41,601 nucleotides of DNA from Porphyromonas uenonis 60-3 (lineage in GTDB: Bacteria; Bacteroidota; Bacteroidia; Bacteroidales; Porphyromonadaceae), in assembly GCF_000174775.1 (NCBI RefSeq), contig NZ_ACLR01000192.1:1-41601 (forward strand), given 5' to 3'. A model generated the notes under the pieces. The model saw only the letters and a program-made list of their open reading frames with translations, did not search any database and was not told the DNA's origin. Shown here piece by piece: positions 16,291 to 25,657 of the stretch. The position numbers were made by a program, and so were the translations under genes. Positions within the stretch are counted from its first letter, which is position 1. Every line of letters starts with the position of its first letter.

Positions 16291-18042
16291 TTAGATGCTT
16301 AGCTGCTCACGTATCGCCTGGATACGATCACGGAGTAGTTGCTCGGGATTGTCGCAGGCAGGGTCAGTGCCACGCTTGTAGGTGACCCCAATGTAGTACT
16401 TGATCTTAGGCTCCGTACCTGAGGGACGTATCGAGAGGACCGTTCCGTCCGCTGTGTGGTACTGTAGCACATTGCTGGTAGCTGGCATCTTGATTGGGAA
16501 GGTCTCGCCACTCTTGAGACACTTACCCTCGAGCGACTGATAGTCTAGTATCTTCACCACGGGACTGCCAGCCAGCTCCTTCATCGGGTTGGAGCGGTAG
16601 TCGACCATCATCTGGCTAATCTCCTGAGCGCCCTTGATGCCCTTGCGCACTACGCTAATACCCTTCTCGAGGAAGTAGCCATGCTCGTTGTAAATCTTCT
16701 CCAAAAGCTTATCAATGGTCAACCCCTTGTCCAGTGCCCACGCCGTCAGCTCTGCAAAGATAGAGCAAGCTGACACCGAACTCTTGTCTCGTACGAAGGT
16801 CTCCCAGAGGTAGCCGTAGCTCTCCTCGCCACCACCTATGTAGCGGCGCTTGCCCTCCTGCTCACGCACCTCGTTGGCGATCCACTTAAAGCCCGTGTAG
16901 CAGTCCATGCACTCTACGCCGTAGTCCTTGGCAATGGTGGGGATCAACTCCGTGGTCACAATCGTCTTGACCACAAAGTCATCGGGACGCAGGTCGCCCA
17001 GCTCCTTGCGGCGGGCTATCGTGTAGTAGGTCAGGAGGGCGCAGATCTGATTACCATTGATCAGGTGTAGCTCGCCCTGCTCGTTGCGCACAGCGACACC
17101 GATGCGGTCACCATCAGGGTCACTCGCTAGGACGAGATCAGCGCCCGTAGCCTCGGCACGCTCCATCGCCAGCTTCATCGCTGCCGGCTCCTCGGGATTC
17201 GGCGAGATGACCGTCGGGAAGTTGCCGTCGATCACATCTTGCTCGGGCACATGGATGATATTCTTAAAGCCAAAAGCCTCTAGTGCACGAGGTACGATAC
17301 GTACGCCAGTACCGTGAATGGGTGTATAGACGATCGCCATATCACTGTGACGCTGCACCGATTCAGGCGAGAGCGATAGGGCACAGACATCATGGATGAA
17401 GCGGTCGTCCATCTCGGCTCCGATCATCTCGACGAGCGCTGGATTGCCTTGCCACTTCACTTGGTCAATGTCTGTGATGCTCTTCACCTCATTGACGATC
17501 GCCTTGTCGTGCGGGGCGATGATCTGAGCACCGTCGCTCCAGAAGACCTTGTAGCCGTTGTACTCCTTGGGATTGTGAGAGGCAGTCACCATGACGCCAC
17601 TCTTGCAGCCCAGCTGACGGATCGCATAGGAAACCATCGGGGTAGGGCGCAGCGCATCGTAGAGGTAGACCTTGATGCCGTTTGCCGTAAGCACGTCGGC
17701 CGTCGTCTGAGCGAAGAAGGGACTGTTATTGCGTCCATCGTAGCCGATAGCTACGGAGATCTCTTCGCCAGCGAAGCACTGCAGGAGATAGTTCGCCAAG
17801 CCCTGCGTAGCCATGCCGACGGTGTACTTATTCATGCGGTTGGTACCAGCGCCCATGATGCCTCGCAGGCCGCCCGTGCCAAACTCTAGTACTTGGTAGA
17901 AAGCCTCCACGAGAGGCGTCTTGTCCTCAGCCGCAAGGAGAGCCTCTACTTGCTGACGTGTCTCACTGTCGAAAGCGGGTTCGAGCCACTGCTTGGCACG
18001 CTCCTGTGCTTGCTGTATAAGTTCGGGTGATAAAGTTGCCAT
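16291..18042 (-). CDS. Phosphoglucomutase/phosphomannomutase
   Basis: A 583-residue alpha-D-phosphohexomutase, of normal length for the PgmB-like long group. The phosphoserine loop T-A-S-H-N-P places the catalytic serine at residue 155. The metal loop D-P-D-G-D-R is near 307-312, the sugar-binding loop G-G-G-E-E-S-Y-G near 403-410, and the phosphate-binding R-P-S-G-T-E-P-K near 539-546. All four are intact. It interconverts hexose 1- and 6-phosphates, feeding glycogen, polysaccharide and cell-wall precursors. Glucose versus mannose preference cannot be read from these motifs. It is the first gene of a four-gene operon with a -7 box about 160 bp upstream. Confidence 0.94.
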   Translation of the reverse strand: MATLSPELIQQAQERAKQWLEPAFDSETRQQVEALLAAEDKTPLVEAFYQVLEFGTGGLRGIMGAGTNRMNKYTVGMATQGLANYLLQCFAGEEISVAIGYDGRNNSPFFAQTTADVLTANGIKVYLYDALRPTPMVSYAIRQLGCKSGVMVTASHNPKEYNGYKVFWSDGAQIIAPHDKAIVNEVKSITDIDQVKWQGNPALVEMIGAEMDDRFIHDVCALSLSPESVQRHSDMAIVYTPIHGTGVRIVPRALEAFGFKNIIHVPEQDVIDGNFPTVISPNPEEPAAMKLAMERAEATGADLVLASDPDGDRIGVAVRNEQGELHLINGNQICALLTYYTIARRKELGDLRPDDFVVKTIVTTELIPTIAKDYGVECMDCYTGFKWIANEVREQEGKRRYIGGGEESYGYLWETFVRDKSSVSACSIFAELTAWALDKGLTIDKLLEKIYNEHGYFLEKGISVVRKGIKGAQEISQMMVDYRSNPMKELAGSPVVKILDYQSLEGKCLKSGETFPIKMPATSNVLQYHTADGTVLSIRPSGTEPKIKYYIGVTYKRGTDPACDNPEQLLRDRIQAIREQLSI

Positions 18043-18203
18043 AGTTCTATTGTGTCGTTAGATTGTTTGAAAGTATTGTTGGCAGGTTGCGTGCGCCCTA
18101 TTGTAGCGCTACCCGTGCTGCCGTTGTGGATTCGTAGCGAGTGGTCAGAAGGCGCCCCATATACCGTAAATGGCTTGCACTAGCTAACCTCTCGCAGTAG
18201 GAG

Positions 18204-18211
18204 CAAAGTTA
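18204..18211 (-). promoter_or_regulatory. -7 box of the pgm operon
   Basis: TAACTTTG on the minus strand, a match to TAnnTTTG. No clear TTTG is found about 20 bp upstream. The 21-bp-phased palindrome array starts near 18238, immediately beyond the expected -33 position. Confidence 0.5.
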
Positions 18212-18237
18212 GCAAAATAAGCGATACAGAGTAGCGC

Positions 18238-18486
18238 ATAACGAGGAAATTCCCAATAGCTCGGTGGAAAACGAACTTTCCCCACGGAACCGGGAAATAA
18301 AAGTTCGGAAGAATGAAATGAAACTTCGGAAGAATGAAATCAAAGTTCCGAAGAATTTTCTCATTCCTCCGTGGACAATGGCTGTTCCCTACGGAGGAAA
18401 GATAAGTTTCCTAGGAGGACAGATAAGTTTCCTACGGAGGAAAAGAAAGTGTCCTACGGAGGAAAAGAAAGTTTCCAAGCGAGGAA
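18238..18486. repeat. Intergenic 21-bp-phased palindrome array, copy 3 (best preserved)
   Basis: Eleven or twelve cores of the form CTTCGGAAG or CCTACGGAGG start near 18260, 18282, 18303, 18324, 18345, 18366, 18388, 18410, 18431, 18453 and 18475. Steps are 21-22 bp, linked by A-rich spacers such as AAAAGAAAGT. The segment 18282-18374 is also an imperfect palindrome centred on 18328: CCACGGA/TCCGTGG at its ends, TTCGGAA (18304-18310)/TTCCGAA (18346-18352) inside, and CTTCGGAAG at the centre. An inverted copy of these 93 bp, with six differences, is at 31221-31313. The non-coding gap between pgm and the giant surface protein gene holds little else. Confidence 0.88.
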
Positions 18487-18571
18487 TGATTTTGGAAAAC
18501 TTGGATAGTGTTCCTTATTGTCGCTTGTGGCGTGAGTTTGGGGCGGGTAGGAGAGCCCCCCGCACCAAGCA

Positions 18572-18607
18572 GTAGCCCCACCCGGCACGAGGACCGAGTG
18601 GGGCTAC
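18572..18607 (-). terminator. Stem-loop after the giant surface protein gene
   Basis: A perfect 10-bp stem (18572-18581 with 18598-18607, GTAGCCCCAC/GTGGGGCTAC), extended by weaker inner pairing. It lies about 38 bp past the stop codon at 18646. The flank is not T-rich, so it is a candidate terminator or mRNA 3' stabiliser. Confidence 0.6.
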
Positions 18608-18645
18608 GAAGCGTGTGGAGCTAAGGCTCCGTGTATAGCTTATCG

Positions 18646-21600
18646 CTAGAGGATCAGTCGGAAGGTACGTACTGCGCCTGCCTTGTGGGCTGCGACGATG
18701 TAGATACCAGACTGGAGCTGCTCAGCGATGAGCTGCTCAGGCTCGGTGATCTGGTAGCGACCTATCTGAGCACCGCTAACTGTGTAGAGCTCAACGGTCG
18801 CACCCTGTAGACCTATCACGAGGATACCCTCGGGAGTGGCTACGACACGTGCGGTCTCACCGTCGATAGCGTTGATGGCCGTCGCCTGAATCGTGAAGGT
18901 GGTCTTACCCTGAGCGACCGTCTGCATAGCGGGCATGATGGTCGCCTCGACGGTGACCTCATAGCGTGTGCCCGTCTGTAGCCCCTCGAGGGTGGTGTAG
19001 ACGTAGCCGTCACGAAGCTCTAGCGAGCGGAGCTGCTGCGTAGGATCAAGGCGCATCGTCTGCGTCGCACTAGCGTCAGCTCCTACAGGACGATAGCTTA
19101 CGGTGTAGCTTACCTGCGTGGGGAGCGTCTGCCAGCGTATCTGCGCTGTGCTCTCGGTGGTTGCGACCACTTCAAGGGCTATCTGCTCCTTAGCGGGCTT
19201 GGTAGAGGCATCCTGCTTGATGTGCAGGTTGTCCATTGCAAAGTAGCTAGGCGCATAGCTGTCGCTCGACTGGATGGAGAACTTGAGCGTCTTGACCTCA
19301 CCGAGAGAGGAGAGATCGACCCACTTCCAGTCGTTGACCACTTCGCGCTTCTTATTGCGATAGTCGATGAGTGGTACCTCGACCTTCTTACCATTGTCAG
19401 CCGTGATGGTCACGATAAAGAAGCTACCCTCCTTAAAGGCGGGACGGCCATAGTTCTTATCGCCCTGGGTGGCAAAGCTCTTGACCCACGCTGTGTTGGT
19501 CAGATAGACACCCTCGAGCTGCACCTTGCGGTCGCTACCAGACATGACCGTGACGACGGGATTGTAAGAGCCCCACTGAGGATTATCACCTGGGCAGTAA
19601 GCCACGACATACTGCTTGGACTTACCTTCCTGCTCCTGACCACCACCGACGACGTTGTTATACTGCTGCGTCTGGAAGTTGCCCGTGTAGGTCGTATCGG
19701 CACTAGCTGCTAGGGCAAAGCCACTCCAGCTATTCCACTCAGCATTGTAGCTGTTGGAGAAAGCAAACGAGCCACTGCCGAATGGAGCCTTTTGGCTGTA
19801 AGGCTCCTCGCTAGAGAGTGGCTCCTCCTCAAAGGTTGCCACCATCGCCTCGCCGTGTAGTCCATTGACGTAAACATAGACGCTCTCGGTTACTTGGCTA
19901 CCAGCAGCATCGGTCACAGTGACACTATAGCGTGTCGTCTGCGTAGGAGTTACGGAGACAGTCTGCAGTGAGTCGCCTTGTGACCACTTATAGCTATAAG
20001 GCGCTACGCCACGGATCACCTCAGCCGTCAGCTGAGCCTGCTGTCCGAGATTGATGGTCACGGGAGCGATAGCGAGCTGCATGGCGAGGGCGTCGCCGTT
20101 GTAGTCGTCGATCCATAGCTTGCCACGGCTCTCGAGTGTCACCTCATGGATGTCGCCTCTCTGAGCCAGGTCTACGTATGCCCACTCCTGCTCAGTAGCG
20201 GGGAGCGTGATACGCGTACCGCCATCGATGCGCATATAGACGGGGCGGTCTGCCATGAGCGAGAAGCCTCGCTGAGGTATCTTGCCCTTGGAGTTGGTCA
20301 CGGTGATGGTCACCTTGTCGCCCGCCATCTCAGCAATCTGATTGCGTGAGCGGGTGAAGTCCTCGACGACCTTGACTCCTGCGAAGCTATTGGTCCCTGA
20401 GTAGACGACATCGCCCTCTATGGTGCGGTTGTCCTTCTCAAAGGTAGCTACTCGTGTAGGCATATAGGTGGTGGTAAAGGTAAAGAGGAGCTCAGGCTCG
20501 GCATCCTTATTATTGAGCGTACCGTGGAGGAGTCCGTAGACCTCATAAGTGGTCTCAGGCTCTAGCCCCATGATGGTAAACTCAGTCGTACGCTTGCCAA
20601 GAGCGGTGAAGTGTCTGCCCTTGTCTCGTATCGCAGCAGCGTCTGGAGCCTTCTCGCCCTTTACGATCGTCATCAGGTAGACGTCGGTCATCTGATCTGG
20701 CTCGACAGAGATCGTAGCGGACTGATGTAGTGTACGAACCACCTGCTTGTTGGTTAGCTTAGGAGCCTCGTTGCTTACATTAGGATCCTGCTCGTAAGCA
20801 CCGACGGTCGGATGCTCTTTGTCACGAGCTGTGCCGAGGATGTCCGTTGTGATAGCAGCGTGCGGAGCTCCCTGTGGCAGTACGGTCATATCCTTCGGGT
20901 AGAGCACCTTGTCAGAGACGAAGGGTACCTCTACGATCTTGGATGCTGTGCTCTTTGTCGCCTGCTGATAGTTGGTTGCGTCGTACTTCTTACCCTTAGC
21001 GGTGATGAGTACGCCCTTGCTGTCAGAGGTGTAGAGCGCATTGCGGTCGCAAGTGAGTTGCTCGTTGGGGAGCGGTTGATTGCTAAAGAGGATGCCCCCA
21101 CCGTCTCGGTTCTGCAGGATGTTGTCTGAGATGAGAGACGAGGCAATCGTGTTATTGAGCATGAGGAGTGCTGTACACTTGCCGTCACGAGCTATAGCGG
21201 TGTTGAAGACAAAGTTCAGTCCTGTCACCTTGCTAGCTGCAAAAGCTCGGCTAGTAGCAGATCCACGCGTGATGCGTATCACATTGTTGGCGACGAGTAG
21301 CCCCTCGCCTTGTACCTCACGGACATTGATACCGACGAGGTTGCTGAGTTTATAAGCTTTCGGCTGTGTTAGGTCAAAGTCGTTGCCGATGATCTTAGCA
21401 TCCGTGTGGAAGGTCGCATCGATACCGCTGTAATCCCTCTGAGGAGCGATCTGCTGTACCATCTCGTTGCCCTCGATAAGCACCTCGGAGGCACGTGTGA
21501 CGTAGATAGCCTTACCGCTATGATCTACGAAGCGGTTGTTGCGCACCGTATAGCCCTTGCCTACGGGGTTGGCAACGGTCGTCGTACCACCGATCTGTAG

Positions 21601-24600
21601 AGCAATGTGTCCACCCTCAAAGAGCGAGTTCTCAACCAAGACATCACAGCTCTGAGCGTGTGGGTTGCTAGCTCCCTCTACCTTAACAAGGCTTGGAGAC
21701 ATGTTGTAGTTAGAGTTGCTCGTGTTCTTGGTGTAGACATGGCAATTATCCATCGTGAAGTGCGATGAGTTCTCCTGTACGTAGACCATTGTTGGGAAGC
21801 CTAGGTCTGTCGAGTGGATCGTCATATTTCGTAGCGTCACGTAGGGGGTATTGCGTACGGTCATCACACCATAAGCACGTCGGTGGGCATCGTCTCCAGT
21901 AGGCTTGTTATACCCATTGGCAGAGAGGACGACCTCGTCACGAGTGTTGCCGAGACCAACGATGGTGATGCTGTTCTTGGCAGAAACTCCGGGGATACGC
22001 TCTAGGAGGACTGCCTCGGGATACTCACCTGGCTCGACCTCTACGGTGACGGCGCCAGAGACTCCCTGCTTGGTCAGATCCTTAGCGGCTGCAGCTAGAC
22101 TCTTGTAGGAGGCAGCACTGCTAGAGCCGACACGGAGCGTGCCTTGGAGTCCACCCTTGCGCGTCTTCGTGTCAAAGGGCTTCTCCTGCTTTACATCGTA
22201 CTTGGCACCTCCGATGGTAACACTCTTGGCAGTAACCGAGATAGGAGTGCCTACCTTGAGGTCGCCAGCGAGCTGAGCCTTGACCCAGTAGTACTGCGTG
22301 CGTGGTAGCTTCAGTATATCGGCGGGGTCAAACTTAAAGATGACCTCCGTCTGCGTAGCTTGTGGCTTAGCCGTTGCGATCAGATGAGCTTCATCAAACT
22401 CACTGATAGCTCCTGTAGCGTATAGTGCGAGCTCCTCGATGCCTTCGCTAGAGATCTCTAGCTGTAGCTTCTCGAGGGTCGTCTTGCCCTTCTCTCCAGC
22501 TGTGGTTAGGTCGATGCGTACAGCGGGCAGTGAGCTACCCGAGAGTACACCCTGCTTATCTACGGGGAGAGCCGTGGCGGAGACCTTCTCAACAAAAAGG
22601 TCGCGAGGCTTGACGCTCTCTACACGAGCAGCCCACCCGAAAGTGTAAGTGTCTGAACCCTTGAAGTAGACCGTCAGAGAGCCGTCCTGCTCTTGCGAGG
22701 TGAAGGTTCTGACACCAGTCTGCTTGAGTATGTTGTTATCTCCAGTGGAGAGAAGCTTGCTCTCATTCTTGTGGTCACGTCCAGAGTAGATGCCGAAGGT
22801 GGCTCTTCGTAGATTTATTGAGTCGATCGTGAGGGTTACCACCTCGCCTTCGTGGGATGGGAGGAAGGTCACGTACGACCCTGTGTTCTTGAGCACCTTG
22901 CCATCGGGACCGCCCTCGTCGTAGTACGATAGGGGCGTGGTTACGGTCACTTCCTTATTGTCGCCTGAGGCTGGGTGATTGAAGATGTTGACCAGCTTGT
23001 ACGATCCCTTAGGATCAGCGTCACGGACGGTAATAGGCTTACCAGAGACAGTTAGCTTGGCGATAGCCACGTCTATACTCTCAGTTAATGGAGCATCCTT
23101 GCGAATGTCTATTGCGAGGATATAGTTATTGGCAAACTCCTTCAGCGTGCCGTTTTTCGCTAGTGCATCGGCTGGGAGATCAACGCTTTGCATCGTTGGC
23201 TCCACCTGAGCCTCTGCGATGAGCTTGTTCGCCTCGAGTGTGCCCTCAGCCGTAGTAGCGTAGAGAGCCACACGCTTGATCTGAGGAGCGCCACCCTTGA
23301 GGTCTACCGTGAGACCGTCCATGTGGATCGGCTTGCGGTCTCCGATCGTATGTATGTCAAGAGCTAAGACAGGGTTCAGCTCTGAGCCGACAGCGATGAA
23401 GGGAAGCTCGATCTGCTTTGCAGCGGCTGAGTCCACCTTCATGTCCTGTGGCAGGTACTGCTTGACCTGACCACGCCAGCCTAGCGAGCCGGAACCACCT
23501 TTAGCGTCAAAGACGAAGGTCAGATACTTTTGGGTAGAGCGGATGTAGTCGGATGGCTTCGTCTTGAAGGCTTCTCGGTCGGGCTTTAGCTCAAAGAGCA
23601 GAGGAGCTGTGGCATCCTCACCGTCATAAATCCGGAGCGTAGGCTTGCTACCCCAAGAGGAATAGTAGAAGTCCCACTCATTGATGTCTAGCTGGATGAC
23701 GTTGTTTGGAGCGGTAGCCTCAAAGGTGACGCTACGCTCGCCTGCGTCGGTGTCATATCCCGTGGTAAGGCTGTGCTTGAGCTGAGGCGTAAAGTCCCAA
23801 GGCTCGTACACCTTGACATGATGCTTACCGAGGGTGAGCACCATCTTATTCATTACCTCTAGAGCCTCCGTGCGGGTGCGCTCCTTCTCGGGTAGCGTCT
23901 TCTCGCCTGCCGAGAGGTGGATCTTATCAATGGATAGGTTGATCTTGCCTCCCTTGTTCGCAGTCTCCTGGAGGTCTACGACTAGGTAGAAGTGGTTAGC
24001 CCCCTCGCGCAGTGCTTGAGGTGTGGGGAGTGTGGCGGTGAGTGCCTGGGCAAAGTCCCAGTGTGCGATCTCCTTAGCCTTCGTAAAGTCATCGACGATC
24101 GGACTGTAGTAGAGAGCAACCTGAGCGATGTCTGTCGTCTTGCTGATAGAGCTTAGGTCTAGACGCTGCAGTGTGACAGGGTCTTTGGTTCCCTGAGCGA
24201 CGAGCGTGAAGGCAACCATGCCGACCTGCTTGACACTTGCATTGATAGGCATTGCAAAAGTGTCAACCTCAATGGTTCTACCCGAGAGCGAGTCAACCGC
24301 CATAGGCAGAGGAGCGATCTGAGAGACCAGAGCCTCAAAGCCAGCCTTGGGAGTCCCCGCATTCGTTACGAGACGGATCGTCAGGCTCCCGTCAGAAGCT
24401 GTAGAAGTTGCCTTGTAAGCCTTCTCCTTGTTGAGCTTGATGATGAGGTTGTCCGCATTGACCTCTGAGCCATTGTACACCTCAACTAGGTCGGCACGAC
24501 CGATAGAAGAGTAGCTAAAGAGATCTAGCTTTGTAAAGTCTACCTGGATCACCTTGCCAGCAGTCTCTGGCTTGAAGACAGCGTATCCGTCAAACTTCTC

Positions 24601-25632
24601 GCTGATCGGCTCGTGCTTACCGCCATCGTCGTATAGTGTCAGAGACTTGTCGCCTACGGTGTAGGTTTTCGGAGTCTTAGCAAGCGCGTAGGCATCCTCT
24701 ACGGTGAGCGGTTTAGGCTCTTGGAGCGTTACGGCGTGATCGCCCAGAGTCGTCGTGAGCTTCGTCGTAGCAACATCAATACGGCTACCAGCCGCCACGT
24801 CGCTCTTGAGGTCAACGACCAGAACTAGATCATAGTTAGGCTCAGAGAGCGTGTACTCCTTAGAGAGAGTGATCGTACCCTCGGCAGAGACTTCGGTCGT
24901 CTTGCCGAGTAGCTTGTCAGCGTCTAGCTGCTTGGGCTTACGGCTGTTCACCTCGTAGAGGTATATCGCCGTGATGTCGCTCGGCTTTGTGTTGCTGAGC
25001 TTGTAGTGCAGAGCCGTCAGCTTGGGAGCTTTGGCTAGTCCCTCGGTTGTAATCTTGAGGTTAGAGACGATGAGCGACTGCTCACCGATGTAAGGGTCGT
25101 GGCTAGCGCTCTTGTCCTCTAGGATAGAGGTAATCTTGATCGCAGGCTGATCGACCGTGCGTACGATGATCTTAAAGCCTGCGCCTGGATTCGCCTTCGT
25201 CTTGCTACCGATTGTTAGCTTACCAGACTTGTCACTAGAGCGAAGCTTAAGGGGTAGCGTTGGTCTATCCGCCTTGGCAAACTTCCTGATGACTAATTTC
25301 TCGTTAGGCGTCAGCCAATCAGAGAAAGGTGCACTGCCCTCGAGGATGTAAAGTTCGTCTTGATTGGCTAAGGCAAGCTCCTGTATCTCTATCTCGATAC
25401 ATTTGCCAGCTTGCTCTGGCATGAAGACGATCTTACCAGCTTTGTTTGCCTGGGCATTGCCATCGGCTCCTCCACTATCGTAGAGGATGAGCGGGGTGTC
25501 TCCCACTTTATGCTCGTTATTGCCATAGATCGACGTGGGCATCAAGAGCGTCTTGTCCTCTTGTCCCCACACGATCGGTGGCAGGAGTAACCAGCAGAGT
25601 AGTAGGAGCGTTGTCGTTACTGTTCTTTGCAT
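18646..25632 (-). CDS. Giant multidomain surface/secreted protein with C-terminal (T9SS-type) sorting domain
   Basis: The start at 25632 gives MQRTVTTTLLLLCWLLL and a signal peptide ending W-G-Q; an in-frame ATG at 25686 would bury it. The protein is about 2328 residues. Numbering from 25686, CUB-like domains (Y-D-D/S-G-G, L-x-I-Y-x-G) lie near 64-175, 345-457, 620-745 and 909-1020. They alternate with beta domains ending L-V-V-D-L that resemble the N-terminal domain of Bacteroidota sialidases. A right-handed beta-helix follows (1179-1640), then an Fn3-like domain (1645-1745), a PKD/Ig-like domain (1873-1943), a DUF4465-like domain (1948-2160), Fn3 (2170-2266), and a terminal domain with V-E-L-Y-T-V-S-G and S-G-I-Y-I-V, typical of type IX secretion substrates. 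No protease or glycosidase triad was found. It is second after the cobalamin riboswitch. Confidence 0.85.
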   Translation of the reverse strand: MQRTVTTTLLLLCWLLLPPIVWGQEDKTLLMPTSIYGNNEHKVGDTPLILYDSGGADGNAQANKAGKIVFMPEQAGKCIEIEIQELALANQDELYILEGSAPFSDWLTPNEKLVIRKFAKADRPTLPLKLRSSDKSGKLTIGSKTKANPGAGFKIIVRTVDQPAIKITSILEDKSASHDPYIGEQSLIVSNLKITTEGLAKAPKLTALHYKLSNTKPSDITAIYLYEVNSRKPKQLDADKLLGKTTEVSAEGTITLSKEYTLSEPNYDLVLVVDLKSDVAAGSRIDVATTKLTTTLGDHAVTLQEPKPLTVEDAYALAKTPKTYTVGDKSLTLYDDGGKHEPISEKFDGYAVFKPETAGKVIQVDFTKLDLFSYSSIGRADLVEVYNGSEVNADNLIIKLNKEKAYKATSTASDGSLTIRLVTNAGTPKAGFEALVSQIAPLPMAVDSLSGRTIEVDTFAMPINASVKQVGMVAFTLVAQGTKDPVTLQRLDLSSISKTTDIAQVALYYSPIVDDFTKAKEIAHWDFAQALTATLPTPQALREGANHFYLVVDLQETANKGGKINLSIDKIHLSAGEKTLPEKERTRTEALEVMNKMVLTLGKHHVKVYEPWDFTPQLKHSLTTGYDTDAGERSVTFEATAPNNVIQLDINEWDFYYSSWGSKPTLRIYDGEDATAPLLFELKPDREAFKTKPSDYIRSTQKYLTFVFDAKGGSGSLGWRGQVKQYLPQDMKVDSAAAKQIELPFIAVGSELNPVLALDIHTIGDRKPIHMDGLTVDLKGGAPQIKRVALYATTAEGTLEANKLIAEAQVEPTMQSVDLPADALAKNGTLKEFANNYILAIDIRKDAPLTESIDVAIAKLTVSGKPITVRDADPKGSYKLVNIFNHPASGDNKEVTVTTPLSYYDEGGPDGKVLKNTGSYVTFLPSHEGEVVTLTIDSINLRRATFGIYSGRDHKNESKLLSTGDNNILKQTGVRTFTSQEQDGSLTVYFKGSDTYTFGWAARVESVKPRDLFVEKVSATALPVDKQGVLSGSSLPAVRIDLTTAGEKGKTTLEKLQLEISSEGIEELALYATGAISEFDEAHLIATAKPQATQTEVIFKFDPADILKLPRTQYYWVKAQLAGDLKVGTPISVTAKSVTIGGAKYDVKQEKPFDTKTRKGGLQGTLRVGSSSAASYKSLAAAAKDLTKQGVSGAVTVEVEPGEYPEAVLLERIPGVSAKNSITIVGLGNTRDEVVLSANGYNKPTGDDAHRRAYGVMTVRNTPYVTLRNMTIHSTDLGFPTMVYVQENSSHFTMDNCHVYTKNTSNSNYNMSPSLVKVEGASNPHAQSCDVLVENSLFEGGHIALQIGGTTTVANPVGKGYTVRNNRFVDHSGKAIYVTRASEVLIEGNEMVQQIAPQRDYSGIDATFHTDAKIIGNDFDLTQPKAYKLSNLVGINVREVQGEGLLVANNVIRITRGSATSRAFAASKVTGLNFVFNTAIARDGKCTALLMLNNTIASSLISDNILQNRDGGGILFSNQPLPNEQLTCDRNALYTSDSKGVLITAKGKKYDATNYQQATKSTASKIVEVPFVSDKVLYPKDMTVLPQGAPHAAITTDILGTARDKEHPTVGAYEQDPNVSNEAPKLTNKQVVRTLHQSATISVEPDQMTDVYLMTIVKGEKAPDAAAIRDKGRHFTALGKRTTEFTIMGLEPETTYEVYGLLHGTLNNKDAEPELLFTFTTTYMPTRVATFEKDNRTIEGDVVYSGTNSFAGVKVVEDFTRSRNQIAEMAGDKVTITVTNSKGKIPQRGFSLMADRPVYMRIDGGTRITLPATEQEWAYVDLAQRGDIHEVTLESRGKLWIDDYNGDALAMQLAIAPVTINLGQQAQLTAEVIRGVAPYSYKWSQGDSLQTVSVTPTQTTRYSVTVTDAAGSQVTESVYVYVNGLHGEAMVATFEEEPLSSEEPYSQKAPFGSGSFAFSNSYNAEWNSWSGFALAASADTTYTGNFQTQQYNNVVGGGQEQEGKSKQYVVAYCPGDNPQWGSYNPVVTVMSGSDRKVQLEGVYLTNTAWVKSFATQGDKNYGRPAFKEGSFFIVTITADNGKKVEVPLIDYRNKKREVVNDWKWVDLSSLGEVKTLKFSIQSSDSYAPSYFAMDNLHIKQDASTKPAKEQIALEVVATTESTAQIRWQTLPTQVSYTVSYRPVGADASATQTMRLDPTQQLRSLELRDGYVYTTLEGLQTGTRYEVTVEATIMPAMQTVAQGKTTFTIQATAINAIDGETARVVATPEGILVIGLQGATVELYTVSGAQIGRYQITEPEQLIAEQLQSGIYIVAAHKAGAVRTFRLIL

Positions 25633-25657
25633 AGTAATTGAGTGAATGTATAGTTTG

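Noticed and set aside
17392-17889. Plus-strand open frame of 165 residues
   Set aside because: It lies antisense inside the well-supported phosphoglucomutase gene and resembles no protein family.
18303-18484. Possible CRISPR array because of regular spacing
   Set aside because: The repeated parts are degenerate 9-10 bp cores and the linkers resemble each other. There is no conserved 25-40 bp repeat, no unique spacers and no cas gene nearby.
18264-18575. Plus-strand reading frame of 103 residues with a seven-residue periodic pattern (R-K-N-E-x-K-x)
   Set aside because: The periodicity is the 21-bp spacing of the palindrome array read as seven codons. Steps of 22 bp break the frame later on, other copies of the array are not open in the same frame, and no leader is present.
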